Of a stretch of DNA of 32,545 nucleotides, positions 27,501 through 32,545 are shown one piece after another; positions within the stretch are counted from its first letter, which is position 1, and every line of letters starts with the position of its first letter. The position numbers were made by a program, and so were the translations under genes. Source of the stretch: Lachnoclostridium sp. (lineage in GTDB: Bacteria > Bacteroidota > Bacteroidia > Bacteroidales > Muribaculaceae). Under the pieces are notes generated by a model. That model saw only the letters and a list, made by a program, of their open reading frames with translations. It did no database searches and had not been told where the DNA came from. The stretch lies in contig JAMPAP010000014.1 in assembly GCA_023667185.1 (NCBI GenBank), forward strand, positions 1 through 32,545, in the 5' to 3' direction.

Positions 27501-27853
27501 GCGATGTAGGCAAATACGCGGGTAGGGGTGAATGTCAGGCCTTTGGCGGGCTTGGCAGTCCACATTACAGGGTCAGAACCACTGTTATTGGGCTTGATTT
27601 TGATAAATGTCACGCCCGGGGTAACATTTACAGTACCGGTGCCGACAATTGAGCCGGCAGAGACGTCGACGGTGGTGATAGAGAAGCCACCTTCGGGAGC
27701 AACGGTGACGGCTTCATAGTCAGTGTCGCTGTTGAAAGGCCATGTCACTATAGCCGCCTCGTTGGTCAGAGTCGTGCCGGGCTGCAGAGCGGCCGAAGCC
27801 GTAGCGGTCATGGCAAGACCAGCGAGTGCAAGAAATAGGTTTTTAATTTTCAT
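24539..27853 (-). CDS. Large multidomain CE8 pectin methylesterase
   Basis: This 1104-residue secreted protein should remove methyl esters from homogalacturonan so that GH28 can act. In order: signal peptide (1-22), an N-terminal beta-rich domain (about 25-215), two bacterial-repeat/InlB-like units (about 222-375, FINWTD and FTNWSD), a carbohydrate-binding-like beta-sandwich (about 377-555), an SbsA-type Ig-like domain (about 556-655), the CE8 beta-helix (about 660-985), and a C-terminal sorting-like tail (YYNVEGIRV...). Family residues are present: QDTY (Asp805), TDYI (Asp828) and LGRPW (Arg884). Typical CE8 enzymes are 300-400 residues, so the front 650 residues are accessory. It follows GH28 by 30 bp and precedes a strong hairpin terminator. 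Confidence 0.92.
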   Translation of the reverse strand: MKIKNLFLALAGLAMTATASAALQPGTTLTNEAAIVTWPFNSDTDYEAVTVAPEGGFSITTVDVSAGSIVGTGTVNVTPGVTFIKIKPNNSGSDPVMWTAKPAKGLTFTPTRVFAYIARFGTDAENGVKVSARMGDGEVVELGTFTAVRNNKDYSSDKYGSKATDHFDITLTADQQAKLTGTDGFTLIATIGVGNAKEGGFSNVIIEGKLNGTVEAVEKYTLTTRCSPIEGGSIETSPAVSEMEAGTPVTVTAVRNFGYKFINWTDATGNVVSEEPVYKFEINANTSLIANFQAIPTWVLNLGVEGGANDYQVQPVPAPTVIDGKNMYEDGTIVTLTAISNPILTFTNWSDGQSSSEITVTMDSDKDFVASFSAIDYIVGWDFYLPGTGRAADFYSADNDNVSLSLRNAEGNIEGWLDKSQAGAGGYEGRPAAVNWRTYGLGEYYWQTKFNASAFKNIKVITAMAYNFNAYTKQNVEYSLDGNNWTTIGTITISGAKNWTDAEFDLPAAANNASELYIRFISDTTSPVDGTSSNNDGIALGATYIIGDVELINDGKAPVLVSFVPEEGNANASINGKIVLNFDEKVKVKEGAKATLAGMQLEPSVSGKTVMFQYKNLAYGTNYKFELAANTIADLTDNYMADPVVINFTTKTRPVVVKALYDFIVPDNGALEEAIAAAAAREDKTQRFRIFIRNGNYVLPESTTATKTGSDSKQYPDPTTYVNTPNVSFIGESMDGVVITNKATKVLEGIGNGDVLDLNKDAQNTYMQNLTLKSNMGDGNGRDIVLNDKADKTILKDVCLWAYQDTYVSNNDQAKYYFEGGVIRGRTDYICGKGDVFFNSVTFRQISGGYLAVPSVPRKYGYILKDCTITGDADGVNGSYTLGRPWGKGTPIALYIDTRMEVIPSADGWNEMSGGWPARFAEYNSTTSSGTVIDLSSRKTTFGDGYTNNPVLTKEEADANNYYAVMGDEDDWDPASLAEQAPAATSVALNGSALTWDNNDYALLWAVVKNDKVVAFVNVPEYTVDDPSAVWAVRAANEMGGLGEAVKVGQSGIDSIISDAAAEVVATEYYNVEGIRVNSSFKGFVIKVDTLSDGSKVSTKTVLK

Positions 27854-27883
27854 GATGACAATTAGATATATTTATATGATTGG

Positions 27884-29233
27884 TTATTTTGCGGGATTGG
27901 TAACAACTTTGCCGTTGACCTTGACATTTTCAAACTTCACCTGGGGATAAATGCAGGTAAATTCGGGATCTTCGGCATTGACTGAGATGTTTTCAAGGGT
28001 GATGTTTGACACCTTGTCGTCAGCATTGCCTGCGATCACACCGAGGCTCTTACAGTTGACGTCAACATTTTTCACCACGATGTCGCGTACGATACCGTAG
28101 GGGCGCTCGTCGCTACCCTCAAGGGTGAAGAACTGCTTCCAGGGCTTCATGTCGATTACTGAGCCACACTTTCCGGTGATGCCGTCGATGGTGATGTTTT
28201 CGTAGATCTGCCATGTGTCAGGGCGCATCTTCATGCGGAGGATCGAGCAGTTGGAGTTAAGCTGGCAGTTGCGCACGATGATATTTTTGGCGTGGATACA
28301 TTCGCTGCCGAGGGTGAGGATACCATGATTGTTGGGGCCGAAGGTGCAGTTTTCCACGAGCACATTTTCCACCGAACCATTCTCGTAAGAGCGGTTGGAG
28401 TACACGCCTTTGCCGCCCTTGATGGTTACGCCGTCGTCGTTGACGTTGAGGTAGCAGTCGCGGATGGTGATGTTGCGGCATACGTCGAAGTCCATGGCGT
28501 CAGAGCTCGGAGCTTTCACAGGCTTCACGGGAGCGTGGAATGAGCTCTTCTCGATGAGGATGTTTTCACACTGATAGAGGTGCATGGTCCAGAAGGCTGA
28601 GTTGCAGAACTTTGTACCGGAAATCTTGACATTATCGCAACCCCAGAGGAACACAAGGCGGGGGCGGTGAACTTCAAGATTGGTGCACACGCGGTTTTCC
28701 TTGCGGGCCTGCTCGCGGCGATCCCAGAATGCTACCCAGAACTTGTAAGCGGCGCCGTCGACGGTGCCTTCACCCGTGATCTCGAAGTTGTCAACGAAGT
28801 AAGCGTTGATCAGCGCGGCATAGTAATAGATGCTGCGGCCCTCCATGCGTGAGGGGATGAGGGGATAGTTGGCGATATCGTCAGAGCCTTTGATCACGCC
28901 GCCCTTCTCGATATGAAGGCGTGTGCCGGGCTTGAAGAAGAGAGCGCCTGAGAGATAAGTACCTTCGGGAACCACGATTACGCCTCCTCCATCTTCCTCG
29001 GCCTTATCGATTACAGCCTGAATGACAGCGGTCTGGAGCACAGTGCTATCGTTGACGGCACCGAAATCGGTGATATTGTATCTCTTGTCAGAAGAAACAG
29101 CAACTTTTTTCTCGATGAAACCTATGCCTGCGGCTTCGGCCTCGTCAGACTCGGGATTAAATTCGGGAGCGGCATTGAGCTGCAATCCCGTGGCTGCCAG
29201 CAGTGAAGCGGCAAGGATAAATGTCTTGATCAT
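27884..29233 (-). CDS. Secreted GH28 polygalacturonase-like enzyme
   Basis: This 449-residue beta-helix enzyme should hydrolyse galacturonic-acid linkages in pectin. A signal peptide (to ~21) is followed by a PL-6/GH28-type start (YNITDFGAVNDSTVLQTAVIQAVID). The four GH28 motifs are present but altered: SSDAMDF (Asp245) replaces NTDG, NDDG (Asp266, Asp267) is kept, NHG (His303) replaces GHG, and RMK (333-335) replaces RIK. All catalytic aspartates are retained, so activity is likely, but the altered pocket suggests an exo-acting or rhamnogalacturonan-type specificity. It starts 1 nt after the CE12 stop (TGATATG), implying coupled translation, and CE8 follows 30 bp later. Confidence 0.9.
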   Translation of the reverse strand: MIKTFILAASLLAATGLQLNAAPEFNPESDEAEAAGIGFIEKKVAVSSDKRYNITDFGAVNDSTVLQTAVIQAVIDKAEEDGGGVIVVPEGTYLSGALFFKPGTRLHIEKGGVIKGSDDIANYPLIPSRMEGRSIYYYAALINAYFVDNFEITGEGTVDGAAYKFWVAFWDRREQARKENRVCTNLEVHRPRLVFLWGCDNVKISGTKFCNSAFWTMHLYQCENILIEKSSFHAPVKPVKAPSSDAMDFDVCRNITIRDCYLNVNDDGVTIKGGKGVYSNRSYENGSVENVLVENCTFGPNNHGILTLGSECIHAKNIIVRNCQLNSNCSILRMKMRPDTWQIYENITIDGITGKCGSVIDMKPWKQFFTLEGSDERPYGIVRDIVVKNVDVNCKSLGVIAGNADDKVSNITLENISVNAEDPEFTCIYPQVKFENVKVNGKVVTNPAK

Positions 29234-29234
29234 A

Positions 29235-30080
29235 TCAGTAAGTATAATTATATTCGGTTACGATGTAGGGGCGGAGCGAGGGGACGGCCTCAGCCATGGC
29301 GCGGGCTGCGATCCCGGCTACGATAGTAGCGCCCTTGATGTTGAGATGAGTGTTGTCAACCTTTCCCTTGGGGCAGAAGGGGTATTTGCCTTCGGGTATC
29401 CACATGAAGAGCTCGCGGGAGGGGACGGTGCCGAGACCCTGCACGAGGTTGTGGGTGAGGGTATTCATCTCCACGAAGGGCACGGCAAGCTCGCGGGCCA
29501 CGCGGCGGGGTGCGTCGAGGTAAGCCTTGTGAGTGTCGATAAGTAGTTCGCCTTCAGGGTTATGCTTGACGTTTTCGAATCCTACGGGGGGATTGTCGTC
29601 ACGGTCAACATGGACGGCGGCTGAGTCAACCGGGAAGTTGCGTCGCACGATCGAGTTCATCAATATGGGGCGTGCACCCTTGGCACGGCTTTCGTTGACA
29701 AACTTGCGGAGGTTGTCGTCAAACGAGCCGCCCGGCTCGGTGTATTTCTTGGCGTTCTTGATTTTCTCGTCGTTGTGGCCAAACTGTATCACAACATAGT
29801 CGCCGGGCTTGATGAGCGAAAGCACTTTGTCCCAGCGGCCTTCGTTGATGAAACTCTTTGTGGAGCTGCCGTTTACGGCGTGGTTATCCACCTTGATGGC
29901 GCCTTGAAGCATGAGAGGAAGCATCTGTCCCCAGCCGCGTTCCTGATTTTCGTCGGCAAGCGGTTTGTTGGCCATAGTAGAATCGCCAATCATAAACACA
30001 GTAATGGTGTCGGTCGTCTCTACAGCTTTGACTGACAAGCAAATAAAAAGACAAGCAAGAATAGAGGTAAATAATTTCAT
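29235..30080 (-). CDS. Secreted CE12 rhamnogalacturonan acetylesterase
   Basis: This 281-residue SGNH esterase should remove acetyl groups from galacturonate in rhamnogalacturonan. A signal peptide (MKLFTSILACLFICLSVKA) precedes block I GDST (Ser34), block II NGSS (70-73), block III GHND (101-104) and block V DNTH (Asp242, His245). The open frame begins at a GTG at 30101, but that codon lies next to the promoter -7 box (30103-30110) and upstream of the inferred start site, so the ATG at 30080 is chosen; it also gives a proper signal peptide. It is the first gene of the minus-strand pectin operon and is coupled to GH28 by a 1-nt gap. Confidence 0.92.
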   Translation of the reverse strand: MKLFTSILACLFICLSVKAVETTDTITVFMIGDSTMANKPLADENQERGWGQMLPLMLQGAIKVDNHAVNGSSTKSFINEGRWDKVLSLIKPGDYVVIQFGHNDEKIKNAKKYTEPGGSFDDNLRKFVNESRAKGARPILMNSIVRRNFPVDSAAVHVDRDDNPPVGFENVKHNPEGELLIDTHKAYLDAPRRVARELAVPFVEMNTLTHNLVQGLGTVPSRELFMWIPEGKYPFCPKGKVDNTHLNIKGATIVAGIAARAMAEAVPSLRPYIVTEYNYTY

Positions 30081-30102
30081 GGTATTTCCGGAATATTTCA
30101 CG

Positions 30103-30134
30103 CAAAGTTAAGATTTTATCCCAAAATTTGCAAA
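30103..30134 (-). promoter_or_regulatory. Promoter of the CE12-GH28-CE8 operon
   Basis: On the minus strand TTTG (30131-30134), a 20-bp spacer and TAACTTTG (30103-30110) match the consensus. The predicted start is near 30096, 16 nt before the CE12 ATG. Confidence 0.75.
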
Positions 30135-30229
30135 TCGCCGCCGGAAAATTCCGCCCGTGAAAATGATGATCACCGGGGAAAGCTGTTTCTTGAAAATATT
30201 GAATTTCCGGAAACTTTTTTGATGAAAAG

Positions 30230-30261
30230 TTTGTTATAAAGTAGAAAAATGACTACCTTTA
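30230..30261 (+). promoter_or_regulatory. Promoter of the HicB-like gene
   Basis: TTTG (30230-30233), a 20-bp spacer and TACCTTTA (30254-30261, one mismatch to TAnnTTTG). The transcript would start near 30267, giving a leader of about 117 nt before the HicB ATG, long enough to have once held a small ORF. Confidence 0.55.
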
Positions 30262-30299
30262 CTGTATCAAACAAGAACACAAACGGGAAGCCAAATCAA

Positions 30300-30353
30300 G
30301 TGTTAGAACAGTTCATTTTGAATAGTATATGGAAACAGGATGGGTGGAAATAA
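30300..30353 (+). pseudogene. Possible remnant of a hicA toxin start
   Basis: A short frame opening at GTG 30300 (VLEQFILNSIWKQDGWK, then stop) lies where hicA normally precedes hicB. The ...KQDGW piece resembles the conserved (K)DGW near the HicA N-terminus, but the match is too short to be firm, and no GSHH-type motif follows in any frame. It may be chance. Confidence 0.15.
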
Positions 30354-30383
30354 TCGCCTTTCCGGTCAAAAAAACAGATAAAG

Positions 30384-30800
30384 ATGAAACAGAAGGAAAT
30401 CAAAGTATTGGTAAGTTGGTCCGGCGAGAACTTCAACGGAGGAGTTGGCGATCCGGAGCTCGGAGCTATCATGGTAGCAGGATCTACTCTCGAAAATTTT
30501 AAAAAGAAATTTGAAGAAGCGCTTGAGTTTCATATTGATGGTCTTAAAGAGGATGGCAATCATATCCCCGATTATATTAAAGAAGGCAACTATACAATTG
30601 TATATGACCTTGAAGCTACCGCATTACTGAAAGAAGCTGAAAAGTTTACAACGCTCGCAGCAATCAGCCGTGCTACCGGTATAAATCAGAAGCAGCTATC
30701 CCATTACGCAACAGGGCTAAAACAACCTCGACCATCATCCCGAGAGCGAATCATACAAGGTCTACACGCCATAGGACGTATGGCATTGGCATTATATTAG
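30384..30800 (+). CDS. HicB-like antitoxin with C-terminal HTH
   Basis: This 138-residue protein has the HicB layout: an N-terminal partial RNase-H-like fold (EIKVLVSWSGENFNGGVGD..., GSTLENFKKKFEEALEFHIDGL) and a C-terminal helix-turn-helix (TTLAAISRATGINQKQLSHYATGLKQPR). In the family, the first part binds the HicA mRNA interferase and the second represses the operon. Here no intact hicA is encoded upstream or downstream, so it is either an orphan antitoxin/regulator or the survivor of a broken pair. The ATG at 30384 is the only sensible start. A 168-bp fold-back element begins 20 bp after its stop. The gene sits between the pectin operon, which diverges from it, and the convergent TIR gene. 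Confidence 0.8.
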   Translation: MKQKEIKVLVSWSGENFNGGVGDPELGAIMVAGSTLENFKKKFEEALEFHIDGLKEDGNHIPDYIKEGNYTIVYDLEATALLKEAEKFTTLAAISRATGINQKQLSHYATGLKQPRPSSRERIIQGLHAIGRMALALY

Positions 30801-30819
30801 TGCTTGTTTGACACAATAC

Positions 30820-30987
30820 TTATAGGTCAAGCACAAAGTAAATGTGCATTTTGATGGACATCTTTTGTGCGCCTGACCACTCGCTCATCAATCATGTGGG
30901 ATTCACCACACTCATTCTTCACGAGTGTCCATACCCACCAAAATATTATCCCTAAAAATGCACATTTACTTTGTGCGTGACCTATAA
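30820..30987. repeat. 168-bp fold-back (MITE-like) element
   Basis: The first 33 bp (30820-30852, TTATAGGTCAAGCACAAAGT...) are repeated in inverted form at 30955-30987 with one mismatch. Further inverted pairs lie inside (TGGACA/TGTCCA, CACTCG/CGAGTG, TGTGG/CCACA), so the whole element can fold into one long hairpin. TA or TTA/TAA lies at the edges. It has no coding capacity and no sequence similarity to the 169-bp elements, although its length is nearly the same. It sits between the convergent HicB-like and TIR genes. Confidence 0.8.
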
Positions 30988-31020
30988 CAATGAGCGAGAG
31001 GCAATCGACTGATTATCTCC

Positions 31021-31039
31021 CGCTTTACCTTTTAAAGCG
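31021..31039 (-). terminator. Small hairpin downstream of the TIR-Sel1 gene
   Basis: CGCTTT and AAAGCG flank a 7-nt loop, about 18 nt after the TIR gene stop codon. The stem is short and no clear T tract follows on the minus strand, so it is at best a weak terminator. Confidence 0.3.
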
Positions 31040-31056
31040 ATAAAAGCCCCACTGAC

Positions 31057-32331
31057 TCAAAGCCCTAACTCCTTCCTAAGCTGCTCATATTGCTTCCGGG
31101 CATTTTCATACCCCTGATCTGCGCTCAATTTATACAAACTTAGAGCTTTGTTATAGTCCACATCAACTCCTTTACCATACTCATAACAAAGCCCCAAATT
31201 AAATTGAGATCGAGCAAATCCTTGCTCTGCTGCCTTCTGATACCATTTTATACCTATTTCATCATTTTGCTTTACGCCTTTCCCTTGTCTGTACATATAA
31301 CCAAGGTTACATTGGGCATCTGCATTTCCTTGATCCGCTGCCTTTTGATACCATTTCACGGCTAATGCATCATTTTGCTCTACACCTTTCCCGTTTCTAT
31401 ACATAATGCCAAGGTTGCTTTGGGCTATTGCGTATCCTTGATCCGCCGCCTTTTGATACCATCTTACAGCTGTTGCATCATTTTGCTCTACACCTTTCCC
31501 ACATTCATACATATAGCCAAGGTCACTTTGAGCTTTCGCATATCCCAATTCAGCTGCTTTCTTATACCATTTTACGGCTGTTGCATAATCCTTCTTGACA
31601 CCTCGGCCATAATAATAATTTTCTCCATTTTGATACATTATTGAAGCATCATTCCCACCTGTTTGACTTGTTGAATTTACAATATTATCAACAGCATTGG
31701 TCGTTTTATCCTCGTCAACCGGATCTTCTACAATAGCTTCTTCCACTACAGCTTCCTCAACAACTACCATCGAGTCTGAATCATTGTAATCATCGTCAGA
31801 AGATGCATTTATTGAATATAAGAATATTACTGCGCCGATGATGAGGATGAATGCGGTGAGGAAGATGTAAAACTTAGTGGATTTAAATATGTTGGGTTTT
31901 GTGGTTTCCGGGGTAATGGGGCTGGTGGGTGGGGGTGTTGTATTATCACTCGGAAGGTTAAGTTGATCGGGCAGAGTCAAGATGTTTTTACCTGTCATAT
32001 CGATCCACTGGCGACGGCTCAGGTAGTAGTTGAGCTCGTTTGACAGCGGTTTGTCAGTGAGACGTACTGGGATGATATTCTTTTTGGTTGCTGCAGCATT
32101 GTCGATTTCGTTCAACACGTCCTCAGATGTTATGGAGTTGGGCGTGATGAGCACTATGAAGTTCTGGCTCTCCTTGATACCCTGCATTATAGCTCGGGCG
32201 TAGGGCGTGCCATACTGTATGTTTCGCGGCGCAATCCAGCAGGAGTAACCGCGTGATTCGATAGCTTCCACTGCGGCTGTTGCTATCTTTTGATCTTTAG
32301 AGGAATAGCTTATGAAATAGTCGTATGGCAT
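31057..32331 (-). CDS. TIR domain - transmembrane - Sel1 repeat protein
   Basis: This 424-residue protein begins with a TIR domain (MPYDYFISYSSKD, about 1-125). E75 in SEDVLNEIDNAA is at the position of the NADase glutamate in active TIR enzymes. A proline/threonine linker leads to one membrane helix (about 153-173), an acidic low-complexity stretch (about 178-210, VEEAVVEEAIVEDPVDED) and five Sel1 repeats of ~36 residues (about 230-408). The topology would put TIR in the cytoplasm and Sel1 outside, or the reverse. TIR proteins in bacteria often act in immunity by consuming NAD+, but no defence partner is adjacent, so the role is open. A longer frame starts at a TTG at 32364, inside a -7 box (32362-32369); the ATG at 32331 is therefore preferred and matches other TIR starts. 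Confidence 0.88.
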   Translation of the reverse strand: MPYDYFISYSSKDQKIATAAVEAIESRGYSCWIAPRNIQYGTPYARAIMQGIKESQNFIVLITPNSITSEDVLNEIDNAAATKKNIIPVRLTDKPLSNELNYYLSRRQWIDMTGKNILTLPDQLNLPSDNTTPPPTSPITPETTKPNIFKSTKFYIFLTAFILIIGAVIFLYSINASSDDDYNDSDSMVVVEEAVVEEAIVEDPVDEDKTTNAVDNIVNSTSQTGGNDASIMYQNGENYYYGRGVKKDYATAVKWYKKAAELGYAKAQSDLGYMYECGKGVEQNDATAVRWYQKAADQGYAIAQSNLGIMYRNGKGVEQNDALAVKWYQKAADQGNADAQCNLGYMYRQGKGVKQNDEIGIKWYQKAAEQGFARSQFNLGLCYEYGKGVDVDYNKALSLYKLSADQGYENARKQYEQLRKELGL

Positions 32332-32361
32332 AGATTTTGAGATTATTGACAGGTTTCGGTG

Positions 32362-32369
32362 CAAAGCTA
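32362..32369 (-). promoter_or_regulatory. -7 box (TAGCTTTG) of the TIR-Sel1 gene
   Basis: TAGCTTTG on the minus strand fits TAnnTTTG, with no TTTG at -33. It implies transcription from about 32355 and a leader of about 24 nt before the ATG at 32331. Confidence 0.5.
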
Positions 32370-32443
32370 CGAAAATTTTTCCGGATATTTCACCTTGTGC
32401 TCATAAATCAACCGTGTGGTGTGATAGTCAGACATTTCGCGGC

Positions 32444-32463
32444 GGACGTGGCAGGCCACGTCC
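32444..32463. repeat. Extragenic palindrome (GGACGTGGC/GCCACGTCC)
   Basis: A 9-bp perfect stem with a 2-nt loop, followed by CTACAA. From memory, palindromes of this form recur in Bacteroidales intergenic regions as REP-like repeats; this cannot be confirmed here. No T tract follows. The rest of 32370-32545 shows no gene. Confidence 0.5.
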
Positions 32464-32545
32464 CTACAATTGACTTTTTTGGATGGCGGGGTAACTACTC
32501 AGCTACGGATGATTTCTTAGAGTCATAATAATTAAGTAAGATGAA

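Noticed and set aside
30329-30505. 58-codon frame (METGWVEIIAF...) upstream of and overlapping the HicB gene as a possible intact HicA
   Set aside because: It lacks the HicA GSH motif and beta-strand pattern and mostly overlaps hicB in another frame.
31130-31650. Regular ~108-bp DNA repeats that could be mistaken for a CRISPR-like or satellite array
   Set aside because: They encode the 36-residue Sel1 repeats in frame; unit length and divergence fit coding repeats.

Overview
The window looks like a chromosomal segment of a gut Bacteroidales, most likely a Muribaculaceae (S24-7) relative. The evidence is repeated use of the Bacteroidetes promoter pattern (TTTG near -33, TAnnTTTG near -7), the lack of clear Shine-Dalgarno sites, Bacteroidetes-type enzymes (type I asparaginase, MetG with C-terminal tRNA-binding domain, YgiQ radical SAM, GlnS) and secreted pectin-degrading enzymes. 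The family assignment is inference; order level is well supported.

Layout. 1-428: an AT-rich non-coding block with two outward-facing promoters, a predicted ~63-nt terminated transcript carrying a six-codon ORF (MVLDLR), and an extragenic palindrome. 429-3981 (minus): operon gtrA-like, metG, ansA. 4081-5913 (plus): YgiQ-family radical SAM protein. 6005-11730 (plus): secreted GH3 glycosidase and PL11 rhamnogalacturonan lyase, separated by copy 1 of a 169-bp inverted-repeat element. 11731-11938: terminators around an 8-bp tandem repeat and a palindrome. 11939-14721 (minus): trpS-glnS. 14802-16628 (plus): hisS and a DUF4332 protein, followed by copy 2 of the 169-bp element. 16909-16983 (minus): an initiator tRNA-fMet with its own promoter and terminator. 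17087-17283: a GC-rich multi-hairpin repeat-like element. 17354-21035 (plus): SGNH hydrolase, MBOAT acyltransferase, RlmD methyltransferase. 21010-30080 (minus): a pectin block, transcribed in the order CE12 acetylesterase, GH28, CE8 pectin esterase, terminator hairpin, GH95, alpha/beta-hydrolase esterase. 30384-30800 (plus): HicB-like antitoxin with no intact HicA. 30820-30987: a 168-bp fold-back element. 31057-32331 (minus): a TIR-transmembrane-Sel1 protein.

How the genes work together. The two carbohydrate blocks fit rhamnogalacturonan/homogalacturonan breakdown: de-acetylation (CE12 and the other esterase), demethylation (CE8), backbone cleavage (PL11, GH28) and trimming (GH95, GH3). No SusC/SusD pair, sugar transporter or hybrid two-component regulator lies in the window, so this is not a standard complete polysaccharide utilisation locus. 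Four aminoacyl-tRNA synthetases (Met, Gln, Trp, His), an initiator tRNA and an rRNA methyltransferase form a translation-rich housekeeping background into which the pectin genes are set.

The least ordinary content is intergenic: the hexapeptide mini-transcript, two identical 169-bp MITE-like elements with TAA at both ends, the 168-bp fold-back element with 33-bp near-perfect inverted ends, and the GC-rich hairpin element. No CRISPR array, rRNA, complete insertion sequence or prophage was seen.
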